Notes under the pieces: generated by a model
Told to the model about the DNA's origin: nothing
The model's database searches: none
What the model saw: the letters and a program-made list of their open reading frames with translations, nothing else
Shown: positions 1-8,394 of the stretch, piece by piece
Numbering within the stretch: position 1 is the stretch's first letter
Layout of the letters: each line of letters starts with the position of its first letter
Origin: Microbacterium gorillae
Lineage (GTDB): Bacteria > Actinomycetota > Actinomycetes > Actinomycetales > Microbacteriaceae
Direction of reading: 5' to 3'
Length of the DNA: 64,000 bases
NCBI RefSeq assembly: GCF_000826185.2
Contig: NZ_LN648873.1
Span: 453,282 to 517,281 of the forward strand
Program-made: the position numbers and the translations under genes

Positions 1-3000
1 GGCACCCAGTACTTCTTCGGCCTGAATCGGCTCCCGGGGTGGGTTGCGGGCAACGAAGTGACTAACTCGACTTGGACCGTCCCCGTCTACGGCAACGACA
101 CTGGAGAGCCCTGCCACGCCTCAACCTTCGCGGCGTCATCGTGCATGCAAGCATGGCGATGGAATCTCGACTATGTCGTGGACGTTCACGGCAACGCTCA
201 GACGTTGTACTACACCGCCGAGTCCAACAAGTACGCCAAGGGCGGTTCGGGCGCGACCTCGTACCAGCGAGGCGGCGTGCTCAGTCGTATCGACTACGGG
301 CTTCGGAACGACGCGATCCTCACCGCGGACGCAGCTGGCTACCGCGTGCTCTTCACCTACGACCCGAATGGTCGTTGCAACGACACCACCGGGGCGAAAT
401 GCACCGCCAGCTCACTCGCCACCGCAACCAAGCCAACAACCCCCTCCGCATACCCCGACGTGCCGTGGGACCAGTACTGCACAGCGGCGAGCTGCTCGGC
501 GTCTCAGATCGCGCCAACGTTCTTCACCAACGCGAGCTTGACGAAGGTGCAGACCCAGGCCAAGGTCTCGGGAGCGTACAAGACCGTCGACACATGGTCG
601 CTGGGGCATTCGTACCCAGCTCCCGGCGATGGAATGTCTGCGGCATTGTGGCTTACGAAGGTCCAACGTGTCGGTACCGCTGCCGGCCAAGCAGCGGTCA
701 CTGAACCCGCAACTGAGTTCACCGGCACCACGAAGCAGAACCGCGTGTGGGCTATCGACGGCCTTGCACCGCTCGACAAGTGGCGTCTGAGCTCCATCAA
801 GACGAGTCTCGGTGCCGTCATCAGCGTCAACTACAAGGCCCAGCAGTGCACCGTTGAACAGGCCGCTGCAATCATTGCTGCACCAGAGACGAACACCAGG
901 TGGTGTTTCCCAGAATGGTGGATTCCAGCGGGACTCGAACCGAAGAAGGACCTGTTCCACAAGTATCCAGTGACCTCAGTCACGGTGAATCCGAAAACAG
1001 GTGGTCCATTGTCGAAGACAATGGTCACGCAGTACAAATACGGGACGCCGAAGTGGCGATACAACGACTCCCCACTTCTGGTCGGCAACAAGGCGACCTG
1101 GAACGTCTTCGCTGGCGTCGGGTCCGTTGAGGTTCGTGAAGGCAATACCTCTGCGAGCAGCTCGCAAAAGGTGACCAAGACCTGGTATTACCAGGGCATG
1201 TACGGCGACCGTGCAAATGCAGCCGGCGGAACGAAGACCGACGTCGTGAGCGGCACAGCGACTGTCAAGGACTACCGCTACTTTGCCGGGATGGTCTACC
1301 GGCAACAGGTGGAACTTGGGGTCGGTGGTTCGGTGGTCTCGAACGTCGTCAATGGCCTGTGGGCCTCGAGCGTGACCGCCGACGATGGCACTCGCACCGC
1401 TCGCATGGTCAACACCGCGAAGAGCACCCTGACCGAACCGCTCGCAGACGGCGGGACACGCACGCTGGTGACCGCCACGACGTTCGACGGGACCTACGGA
1501 TACTCGCTAACAGTGTCCACCCAACCATCGGACGCGGCGGCCACTTGTACGACGACGAGTTATGCAACCGCGAACACCACAGCCTGGGTACTCGGGCTCC
1601 CGTCTGAAGAAAAGACGGTGACGAAGGCTTGCGCTGACGTTGCCACCGCGTCCTACCCGGATGATCTCGTCAGCGATGTGAAGACGAACTACGACGGAGC
1701 GGCTTGGGGAGCCGCAGCGACGCGCGGCCTTCCTACCCAAACTCAGCAGGTGGACCGCTACGACGGCGCGACTGCGCACTGGGCGACCACTGGAAAGAAG
1801 AGCTACGACGCTCTTGGGCGCGTGGTCAAAGTCACCGATGGACTAGGGCGCGCGTCCACGACGGCCTACACGCCGGCAACGACTCAACCAGCGACCAAGA
1901 CAGTCGCGAAGAACAGCGCACCGTTCTCATTTGCCACGACAACGAACCTCGACCCGACCACCGGTCAAGCAACTTCTGTCGTCGATCCGAATGGGGCAAC
2001 CACGACGATTCAACTGGACGGTCTCGGCCGGACCTCGAAGGTGTGGTTGCCGCTCCAGCCCAAGGCGTCCAATCCCGACGTGCCATCATTGCAATTCAGC
2101 TACACGCTTTCACAGACGGCCCCGAACGCCATCAAGACTTCAATGCTCGTTGCCGGTTCGGTTGTGAACTCGTTTGATCTCTTTGACGGGCTCGGACGAA
2201 GTGTCCAGAGGCAGACTGCTGCGAGTGGCGGCGGCACCGTGGTGCGGACAAAGAACTACGACGAGCAGGGACGCCAGTACTTCGTAGACAACGACTACTG
2301 GACCACCTCCATCGAACCGGGAGTGACCTTCTTCACCCCGACATCCGAGAACAACGTTCCCTCTCAGGTTGTCACCACGTTCGACGCGATTGGCCGACCG
2401 GCCCTCTCAACGCTCAACAGCACAGGTACGAAGCGTTCAGAAACCGCAACGACGTACCTCGGTGCTGACCGCGTCGATGTCCTGCCGCCAACAGGCGGTA
2501 CGCCGACATCCACATTCACGAACTCGCTTGGGCAGAAAACCACGTTGCAGCAGTACTTGGGTGGGACACTGACCGGTACGCCACAGGCGACGAAGTACGC
2601 CTACAACGGCGCTGGGCGGATGACAACGATGACCGACCCGGCCGGGAACGACTGGACCTGGACGTACGACCTTCTGGGGAACCGCGTCAAGCAGACGGAT
2701 CCGGACTCAGGAGCATCATCGGCGACATACGATCTCGCCGGGAACATGACCTCCACAACCGACGCCCGCGGAAAGACCGTCACGACAACCTACGACGAAA
2801 TCAACCGGAAAACTGCCATGTACTCCGGCACAGCATCCGGCGCGTTGCTCGCGTCTTGGACATACGACACGGTTAAAAAGGGCTTGGCCACGTCCAGTAC
2901 CTCCTACACCGGGTCGACTGCAACGGTAATCGGTAAAGCCTACTCGACCACCGTTGAGAGCTATGACGCGGGCGGAAACGCCACGAAGAAGACGTTGTCG

Positions 3001-4878
3001 ATCCCAGCTGGGGCGCCGGCATTTGCAGGGACGTCCTACTCGATGTCGTACAGCTACAAGAGCGACGGCTCACCATCAACCGTGACCATGCCGTCGATGG
3101 GCGGCCTGCCGGCTGAGACGCTCTACTACACGTACAACTCGTTCGGACGTCTGTCCGCCCTCGACGGTGCATCAGACGTGCTCTCGAGCACCATCTACTC
3201 ACCCATTGGACAGCTGTCACAATTCACCCGTTCAAACGGCGCGACAACCGCCTACTCGACATACGGCTACGACAACGCCACCGGTCAGCTCCTCGCCATC
3301 AAGGACAACGCTGTATTCGGCGGTGCCGGCCACTACGTCGCAGACCGCACCTTCACGCGGGATCTCGCTGGGAACGTCACCTCGCAGACCATCGCCTCGG
3401 CGCTTCCGACGGCCGGGACACAGAAGACGTGCTACGCCTACGACGGCCTGAGGCAACTGACTAGGGCTTGGACACCGAACGCAGCGTCAACGTGCAAGAC
3501 TACCCCGTCGGCGGCAACCATGGGCGGTATTGCACCGATGTGGAACGACTACACGTATGACACCGCCACGGGAAACCGGAAGTCCATGACTTACCGGACA
3601 TCCGCAGGAGTCGCCTCGACAGTGTCGTACACCTACCCGGCCGCAGATTCTGCGCGGCCGCACGGTGTCACCGCTGTCGCCGGCCCTGTCGATCTCGGAT
3701 CTGGTACCTATAAGTACGACGCCGCCGGGAACATGATTGAAATCCCGGGGCAGAAGATCACGTTCAACGATGTCGGGAAGGCAACGAAGATCGTCGCGGG
3801 CGCCACAACCCAAGAGAATATCTATGACGGGGACGGTAACCTCCTTCTGCGAACCAGCACAACTGAGGGATCGATGTTGAGCGTCGGGAGCACCACACTC
3901 ACTCAGGCAAAGGGGTCAACGGTCATCGCGGGGTTCAGAACGTACTCTGCTGCAGAGGGCAAGCCCGTGGCACAGCGTTCTGCGAAGACCGGCACGGCCG
4001 GCAGCACCCTGACGTGGTTGTTCAGCAACATGGACGGAACGGTGGATACGCAGACCAACGCCTCAACGGGCGCGACGGTGCGACAATACCGCGACCCGTT
4101 TGGTGTACCCATCGGCGGGGCGAGCGGGCAGTGGCAGGACGGCAGGGGCTTCCTCAACAGCTCGGTCACCCAAAACACTGGGCTCACGACTGTTGGAGCT
4201 CGGATGTACTTCGCGACGGTCGGCAAGTTCATCAGCGTCGATCCTGTCGTCGAACCACTCCATCCCCAGCAGAACAGCGGCTATGCGTACTCCCACAACA
4301 ACCCTCTGACCAAGAGCGACCCAACCGGTCTTCGCCCTGAAGAAGGGTGCTGGGCAACAAGCAGCGGTCAATGCTCGCTCGGAGGTGGCGACGTCGTCCA
4401 GCCTCCGACGCAACCCTCGGGCGGCGGTCAAGGGGCAGGCGCTTCGAGTGCGAGCACCCCGGGCCCCTATTCGGAAAGTCGTAGCAAAGATGATGACGCA
4501 TTTTGGGGCGCCTCTGGGCCCTGGACGCAGAAACTGACTAGAGTCGCAAGCCATTGGGGAAAGACCCCAGAGGAGATAAGAACGGCTCTTCATGACCTAA
4601 AAGATGAAAATAAAATCGGCAACGGGGCGGGTAAACATAATACCGACCTTGAAGTGAACATTGAGACAGGTGATGTAAGATTCCCTGATGGCGATGGTGA
4701 GACCATTGACAACCTCGACAGGTACCTCGAAGAGTCCCATTGGGAGCCGATTAACTCTCGCCCGGAGATTACTGGCTTCCAGGCGCCGGCAATTGATCCA
4801 GCCATTGTCGCGCTGGTAGCAATAATCGGTATCGGAGGGTTGATCCTAGTCTCTCCGCTAATTGCGGCTACCGGATGA
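1..4878 (+). CDS. RHS/YD-repeat polymorphic toxin-like protein, 5' end outside window
   Basis: The frame is open from base 1, so the start lies upstream; 1,625 residues are visible. YD-type motifs recur (YDALGRV, YDLLGNRV, YDLAGNM, YDEINRK, YDAAGNM, YDGDGNL) and the conserved RHS core closes with GKFISVDPV and NNPLTKSDPTG at about visible residues 1408-1443. After this the protein changes character: a Gly/Ser/Pro linker, a charged segment, then a hydrophobic stretch over about the last 28 residues. The DNA of this tail is visibly AT-richer than the core. In the RHS family the core encloses a variable C-terminal toxin, so the last ~180 residues are the presumed effector. Part of it (around IGNGAGKHNTDLEVN) loosely recalls small polymorphic-toxin domains of the type 33 group, but I cannot confirm this. 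A candidate immunity gene follows 16 bases downstream. Confidence 0.93.
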   Translation, partial: GTQYFFGLNRLPGWVAGNEVTNSTWTVPVYGNDTGEPCHASTFAASSCMQAWRWNLDYVVDVHGNAQTLYYTAESNKYAKGGSGATSYQRGGVLSRIDYGLRNDAILTADAAGYRVLFTYDPNGRCNDTTGAKCTASSLATATKPTTPSAYPDVPWDQYCTAASCSASQIAPTFFTNASLTKVQTQAKVSGAYKTVDTWSLGHSYPAPGDGMSAALWLTKVQRVGTAAGQAAVTEPATEFTGTTKQNRVWAIDGLAPLDKWRLSSIKTSLGAVISVNYKAQQCTVEQAAAIIAAPETNTRWCFPEWWIPAGLEPKKDLFHKYPVTSVTVNPKTGGPLSKTMVTQYKYGTPKWRYNDSPLLVGNKATWNVFAGVGSVEVREGNTSASSSQKVTKTWYYQGMYGDRANAAGGTKTDVVSGTATVKDYRYFAGMVYRQQVELGVGGSVVSNVVNGLWASSVTADDGTRTARMVNTAKSTLTEPLADGGTRTLVTATTFDGTYGYSLTVSTQPSDAAATCTTTSYATANTTAWVLGLPSEEKTVTKACADVATASYPDDLVSDVKTNYDGAAWGAAATRGLPTQTQQVDRYDGATAHWATTGKKSYDALGRVVKVTDGLGRASTTAYTPATTQPATKTVAKNSAPFSFATTTNLDPTTGQATSVVDPNGATTTIQLDGLGRTSKVWLPLQPKASNPDVPSLQFSYTLSQTAPNAIKTSMLVAGSVVNSFDLFDGLGRSVQRQTAASGGGTVVRTKNYDEQGRQYFVDNDYWTTSIEPGVTFFTPTSENNVPSQVVTTFDAIGRPALSTLNSTGTKRSETATTYLGADRVDVLPPTGGTPTSTFTNSLGQKTTLQQYLGGTLTGTPQATKYAYNGAGRMTTMTDPAGNDWTWTYDLLGNRVKQTDPDSGASSATYDLAGNMTSTTDARGKTVTTTYDEINRKTAMYSGTASGALLASWTYDTVKKGLATSSTSYTGSTATVIGKAYSTTVESYDAGGNATKKTLSIPAGAPAFAGTSYSMSYSYKSDGSPSTVTMPSMGGLPAETLYYTYNSFGRLSALDGASDVLSSTIYSPIGQLSQFTRSNGATTAYSTYGYDNATGQLLAIKDNAVFGGAGHYVADRTFTRDLAGNVTSQTIASALPTAGTQKTCYAYDGLRQLTRAWTPNAASTCKTTPSAATMGGIAPMWNDYTYDTATGNRKSMTYRTSAGVASTVSYTYPAADSARPHGVTAVAGPVDLGSGTYKYDAAGNMIEIPGQKITFNDVGKATKIVAGATTQENIYDGDGNLLLRTSTTEGSMLSVGSTTLTQAKGSTVIAGFRTYSAAEGKPVAQRSAKTGTAGSTLTWLFSNMDGTVDTQTNASTGATVRQYRDPFGVPIGGASGQWQDGRGFLNSSVTQNTGLTTVGARMYFATVGKFISVDPVVEPLHPQQNSGYAYSHNNPLTKSDPTGLRPEEGCWATSSGQCSLGGGDVVQPPTQPSGGGQGAGASSASTPGPYSESRSKDDDAFWGASGPWTQKLTRVASHWGKTPEEIRTALHDLKDENKIGNGAGKHNTDLEVNIETGDVRFPDGDGETIDNLDRYLEESHWEPINSRPEITGFQAPAIDPAIVALVAIIGIGGLILVSPLIAATG

Positions 4879-4894
4879 AAGGTGCATGTAAACC

Positions 4895-5530
4895 ATGGCC
4901 CATGTTTGGCTTAATGCTTCAATCAAAAGGGACCTAGCCGACAATGATCGCTCATTGCGTGACATCAATCTGGCCGATCTGACCATACGCAAATCGCGTC
5001 GTCTCTATAGTGTTAGCCAAGACCTCACCTTCCGTAGCGATGGGACGCTAATTCCTCCACCGGTCCAGAGTTTTCGGCAGTGGAATGCCGCATTGGCCGC
5101 ATTAAGTAGCGCCACTCGTCGTCAAGTCAAATGCAGTCTTGTCGTATACCTGACGGGCGAGAATCAAACAGTGATATTTCCTTCTGAATGGTTGACCCAG
5201 TGGCGGTCATCTCTTGAGGACATCTGGTTTGAGACCAGCCCCGTTTGCTCGGTTGAAGGTGAGGACGAACTCACATACACGGTGCGAATGGACGACGGTA
5301 CTGTGGTCAGCGAGATCATCAGTGGGCACGACTCGGGTGTTCGCCAGACTCGCCTGACGAATATTTTCGACCGATTGCCAACGATGCGGCAGATGGGAGC
5401 AAAGTCGCAGAGTGAGTTTCACTTGATCTCCCGTGGGGGCATTGTAGGGGTTGTACTGGAAGGCGTGATGCTCGACATCATTCTCGGCCGCGGCGACCGC
5501 CTCGTTATCTCAAACGCTGAACGGAGTTAG
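4895..5530 (+). CDS. hypothetical protein, candidate immunity protein to the RHS toxin
   Basis: 211 residues, ATG start, 16 bases after the RHS gene on the same strand. I do not recognise a family. The protein looks soluble: no signal peptide and only a short apolar patch near the C-terminus (GGIVGVVLEGVMLDIILG). Its DNA is clearly less G+C-rich than the chromosomal genes to the right, matching the toxin tail rather than the RHS core, which is what a horizontally exchanged toxin/immunity cassette would look like. The immunity role is inferred from position, size and composition only. Confidence 0.7.
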   Translation: MAHVWLNASIKRDLADNDRSLRDINLADLTIRKSRRLYSVSQDLTFRSDGTLIPPPVQSFRQWNAALAALSSATRRQVKCSLVVYLTGENQTVIFPSEWLTQWRSSLEDIWFETSPVCSVEGEDELTYTVRMDDGTVVSEIISGHDSGVRQTRLTNIFDRLPTMRQMGAKSQSEFHLISRGGIVGVVLEGVMLDIILGRGDRLVISNAERS

Positions 5531-5600
5531 GTCCCCCTCAATTTTTTGCCTGAGTTTGAGGCGCCCAAGCCATAGACGCGGGTAACGCGCATAGGGCGGT

Positions 5601-6323
5601 ATGACCATCCATGAGAAGATCGCTCGCCTGCGTGCGGCGGTCGCTGACTTCACCCGCCTCCTCGGACGAAAGCCCGTCCTGCTGCTGGACGCCGACGGCG
5701 TCATCTACCAGTGGGATGACGCGTTCCCTGCCTACTTCCACGGGCACTACTCCCACCTGCACGTCTTCGAGGGGGAGTTCAACGCGTTCGACCTCACCGA
5801 GGGCCTGAGCCCCGAGGCTGCCGCCGCGGTGACGAAGACGATGCACGACATGGACTATAGCGAGCTCGTCGCGTATGAAGCCGCCATCGCCGTCGTCCCG
5901 GTCCTCATCGAGGTCGGCTTCGACGTCGCCATCGCCACCTCCCACATGCCGGAGAACGTCTACTCGGCGTCCGCCAAGCAGTACACGCTCACGAGGGACT
6001 TCGGGGACCTGCTGGCCAAGCGGGTCCTCATCACCCAGGACAAGACCCGCCTCATCGGCGACTGGCTCCTGGACGACAAGCCCAGCACCGTCGGTCAGAC
6101 CGACGTACCGCCGGTCTGGGAGCACGTGTACTTCACCCAGCGCTACAACCAGGACCTCCCGGGCGCGCGGCTGGTTTGGGAGACGAGCTTCGATGACCTG
6201 TACGACCTCGTGTCCGCGAAGACTGCTGCGTTCGCCAGCACGACCGCCCCGGAGCCGGAGCTGTTCCCGAACACCGGCACCCCCACATACCCGTGGATGA
6301 CCGCTGAGGAGCCGACCGCGTGA
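5601..6323 (+). CDS. HAD-fold 5'(3')-deoxyribonucleotidase-like protein
   Basis: 240 residues with the HAD phosphatase motifs in order: motif I DADGV (nucleophile Asp30, acid Asp32), motif II ATSH near residue 113, a Lys in TQDKTRL near 146, and motif IV acidic residues in GDWLLDDKP near 155-160. This spacing and the missing large cap fit the NT5C-type deoxynucleotidases that occur in phages and bacteria and dephosphorylate (deoxy)nucleoside monophosphates. The stop codon overlaps the start of the next gene (GTGA), so the two are probably translated together. The ~30-residue C-terminal extension is Pro/Thr-rich and probably disordered. Phage-like, in an accessory block next to a tRNA. Confidence 0.75.
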   Translation: MTIHEKIARLRAAVADFTRLLGRKPVLLLDADGVIYQWDDAFPAYFHGHYSHLHVFEGEFNAFDLTEGLSPEAAAAVTKTMHDMDYSELVAYEAAIAVVPVLIEVGFDVAIATSHMPENVYSASAKQYTLTRDFGDLLAKRVLITQDKTRLIGDWLLDDKPSTVGQTDVPPVWEHVYFTQRYNQDLPGARLVWETSFDDLYDLVSAKTAAFASTTAPEPELFPNTGTPTYPWMTAEEPTA

Positions 6324-7027
6324 GCATCGACAACACCGAAGTCCGAGTCACCGGCGCATCCGGTGCGTCCAAGGGGCAGAAGGACGCCCGCTTCGACCTC
6401 ATCCCGCCCGAGCCGCTGCGCCAGCTCGCTGTCCACTACGGCCGTGGCGCGCGCAAGTACAACCCCATACCCAACGCCTATGGTGACGGCCCGGCCATCG
6501 ACAACTGGCGCCTGGGGTACAACTACTCGTCCAGCCTCGCCGCCCTCCACCGCCACCTGAACGCATGGTCGGGCGGGGAGAACGTCGATGAGGAGACCGG
6601 CTCGAACCACCTCATCGCCGTCGCCTGGCACGCGCTCACCCTCGTGCCGGGATTCGCTGACGCGTACGATTACGGGCAGGCCCGGATTCTCACCCCGCCC
6701 GGCGCGGCTGTCACCGCGGTCGCAGATCTGGTCGCGGCGTTCGGCGGAAACTGCCGACCGCCCAAGCCGCCGGCCCGCTCGCCCCTCTCTCTGAGGAGTG
6801 AGCAACACCCTGCGGGTCAGCTGGGTCGTGGGGCTCTGCATGTGCTGAGCTCACCCCCAAAACCTGTTGGCCTTCCAGCTCCGCCGACGGGGAGGTCTGC
6901 CGCTGGATGGGCGGTCTTCTGCGCTCTCGACGCCCTAGACGGGGCGCGGCGACATCACAATCTGTGGGGACGTCGTTGGGACGAGCCCAACCCAACATGT
7001 GCCCCCTCCGATCCCAGTGCTGTCTGA
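6320..7027 (+). CDS. dATP/dGTP diphosphohydrolase-like protein (DUF5664/MazZ-type N-domain), C-terminus probably degenerate
   Basis: GTG start overlapping the stop of the deoxynucleotidase gene. Residues ~15-115 match the phage family once called DUF5664, now described as the N-terminal domain of dATP/dGTP diphosphohydrolases: GQKDARFDLIPPEPL, an ARKYNPIPNAYGDG stretch, NWRLGYNYSSSL, a helix with ALHRHLNAW, and NHLIAVAWHAL. These are the expected all-alpha dNTP pyrophosphohydrolase features, acting on deoxypurine triphosphates to give monophosphates. From about residue 150 to the stop the sequence is Pro/Arg/Ser-rich, without family features, and runs to 33 bases from the tRNA-Leu 3' end, so the original C-terminus seems lost and the frame reads into non-coding DNA. 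Confidence 0.72.
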   Translation: MSIDNTEVRVTGASGASKGQKDARFDLIPPEPLRQLAVHYGRGARKYNPIPNAYGDGPAIDNWRLGYNYSSSLAALHRHLNAWSGGENVDEETGSNHLIAVAWHALTLVPGFADAYDYGQARILTPPGAAVTAVADLVAAFGGNCRPPKPPARSPLSLRSEQHPAGQLGRGALHVLSSPPKPVGLPAPPTGRSAAGWAVFCALDALDGARRHHNLWGRRWDEPNPTCAPSDPSAV

Positions 7028-7059
7028 AGGACTCGGGGGTTCGATGACGGGTTTCGTGG
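6780..7059. other. probable island/chromosome junction with no recognisable gene
   Basis: This stretch is formally open in the frame of the preceding gene but encodes nothing family-like, and neither strand shows another credible gene. It lies between phage-type genes and the 3' end of a tRNA-Leu, the usual integration point of phages and islands. I could not see a repeat of the tRNA 3' end elsewhere in the window, so no attachment-site pair is claimed. Confidence 0.4.
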
Positions 7060-7140
7060 TGCCGGTGGTGGGACTCGAACCCACACGTCTTTCGACAAAG
7101 CATTTTGAGTGCTCCGCGTCTGCCATTCCGCCACACCGGC
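7060..7140 (-). tRNA. tRNA-Leu (anticodon CAA)
   Basis: On the minus strand the cloverleaf starts GCCGGTG and its acceptor partner CACCGGC is followed by discriminator A. The anticodon stem GAGCA/TGCTT encloses loop CTCAAAA, anticodon CAA (reads UUG). A long variable arm (TGTCGAAAGACG) and T-loop GGTTCGAGTCC are typical of a class II tRNA-Leu. CCA is not encoded. Confidence 0.97.
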
Positions 7141-7229
7141 AAGCTGTGCGACGTGTCGACTTTATCGCACCGCGGGGGCCGCTCCCGCCGGATCGCGGCG
7201 CGTGGGGCTGGGGGAATCACCGCGTGCCC

Positions 7230-7235
7230 TAGGAT
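7230..7235 (+). promoter_or_regulatory. -10 element of pdtaR, leaderless type
   Basis: TAGGAT ends six bases before the GTG start, with no ribosome-binding site in between, so the transcript should start at or within a base or two of the start codon. Confidence 0.6.
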
Positions 7236-7241
7236 TGAGCG

Positions 7242-7862
7242 GTGACCGATCAGGATCAGACCGAGACTCCCAGCGCTCCGGCGCCCCGCCGTGTGGTCGT
7301 CGCAGAAGACGAGTCGCTCATCCGCCTGGACATCGTGGAGATCCTCCGCGACAACGGCTACGACGTCGTCGGCGAGGCCGGCGATGGCGAGACCGCCGTC
7401 CAGCTCGCGACGGAGCTGCGGCCCGATCTCGTCATCATGGACGTGAAGATGCCCCAGATGGACGGCATCACCGCGGCCGAGAAGCTGAGCAAGAACCACG
7501 TCGCGCCCGTCGTGCTGCTGACCGCGTTCAGCCAGAAGGAGCTGGTCGAGCGCGCCAGCGAGGCCGGCGCTCTGGCGTACGTGGTCAAGCCCTTCACGCC
7601 GAACGACCTGCTGCCGGCGATCGAGATCGCGCTGGCCCGCTACGAGCAGATCATCACGCTCGAGGCCGAGGTCGCCGACATGGTCGAGCGCTTCGAGACC
7701 CGCAAGCTCGTCGACCGGGCCAAGGGCCTGCTGAACGAGAAGATGGGTCTGTCCGAGCCGGAGGCCTTCCGCTGGATCCAGAAGGCCTCGATGGACCGTC
7801 GCCTGACGATGCAGGATGTCGCCAAGGCGATCATCGAGCAGCTCGCGCCCAAGAAGGCGTAA
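7242..7862 (+). CDS. pdtaR: ANTAR-domain response regulator PdtaR
   Basis: 206 residues, GTG start. Residues ~15-135 form a receiver domain with acidic pair Glu22/Asp23, phospho-acceptor Asp67 in LVIMDVKMPQMDG, Thr94 and Lys116 (VVKPF). Residues ~140-200 form an ANTAR RNA-binding domain (RKLVDRAKGLLNEKMGLSE). This is the architecture of mycobacterial PdtaR (Rv1626), partner of the histidine kinase PdtaS; on phosphorylation ANTAR proteins bind tandem hairpins in mRNA leaders and act as antiterminators or translation regulators. No kinase gene is adjacent. A strong bidirectional terminator follows directly. Confidence 0.93.
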   Translation: MTDQDQTETPSAPAPRRVVVAEDESLIRLDIVEILRDNGYDVVGEAGDGETAVQLATELRPDLVIMDVKMPQMDGITAAEKLSKNHVAPVVLLTAFSQKELVERASEAGALAYVVKPFTPNDLLPAIEIALARYEQIITLEAEVADMVERFETRKLVDRAKGLLNEKMGLSEPEAFRWIQKASMDRRLTMQDVAKAIIEQLAPKKA

Positions 7863-7872
7863 ACCCCAGACA

Positions 7873-7923
7873 GAACGCCGAGGGCGTCCGGATCCCCGAG
7901 GGAACCGGACGCCCTCGGCGTTC
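7873..7923. terminator. bidirectional intrinsic terminator hairpin
   Basis: Two perfect 19 bp arms (7873-7891 and 7905-7923) with a 13-base loop sit between convergent pdtaR and the thioesterase gene. No long T-run follows, as is common in actinobacterial terminators. Confidence 0.85.
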
Positions 7924-7932
7924 GGCAACCGG

Positions 7933-8349
7933 TCAGCGCACGTCGCGCAGCATGTTCGTGATGCGGATGGTCGAGTTGCGGCGTCCACGGTCGTCGGTGA
8001 TCACGATCTCGTGCACAGCCAGGGAGCGACTGACGTGGATCGGGGTGCAGACGCCCGTGACGGTTCCGCTCGTGACCGAGGCGGTGTGCGTGGCGTTGAT
8101 GTCGATGCCGACCGCGTACCGGCCGGGACCGGCGAGCAGCGTGGCGTGCACGGAACCGAGCGACTCGCCGAGCACGACGTACGCACCCCCGTGCACGAGT
8201 CCGAACGGCTGAGTGTTGCCCTCGACCGGCATCGTGCCGACGGCCCGTTCACGCGTGAACTCGACGATCTCGATGCCCATCTTCTCGGCGAGCGCACCCA
8301 TGCCGTGCTGCTGGATCAGATCCATCGCCGCGTTCTCGTCGTCCGTCAT
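7933..8349 (-). CDS. hot-dog fold thioesterase (PaaI family)
   Basis: 138 residues from ATG at 8349 (protein start MTDDENAAMDL). The frame stays open far upstream in antisense of polA but that part is not family-like. The hot-dog signature is present: GLVHGGAYVVLGES, with His-Gly-Gly at the start of the central helix, then a strand with VGIDINATHT and VTGVCTPIH. PaaI-type enzymes hydrolyse aryl- or acyl-CoA thioesters. It is divergent from polA with only 45 bases between start codons. Confidence 0.85.
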   Translation of the reverse strand: MTDDENAAMDLIQQHGMGALAEKMGIEIVEFTRERAVGTMPVEGNTQPFGLVHGGAYVVLGESLGSVHATLLAGPGRYAVGIDINATHTASVTSGTVTGVCTPIHVSRSLAVHEIVITDDRGRRNSTIRITNMLRDVR

Positions 8350-8382
8350 CCTGCTCCGATCGCTCGTGTCCGTCCGGCTCGT

Positions 8383-8388
8383 TAGGCT
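8383..8388 (+). promoter_or_regulatory. -10 element of polA, leaderless type
   Basis: TAGGCT lies six bases before the GTG start of polA; no Shine-Dalgarno sequence is present. Confidence 0.6.
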
Positions 8389-8394
8389 GGAACG

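Noticed and set aside
5536..5561. CCTCAA/TTGAGG inverted repeat after the immunity gene as a terminator
   Set aside because: Only six-base arms with a 14-base loop; too weak to call.
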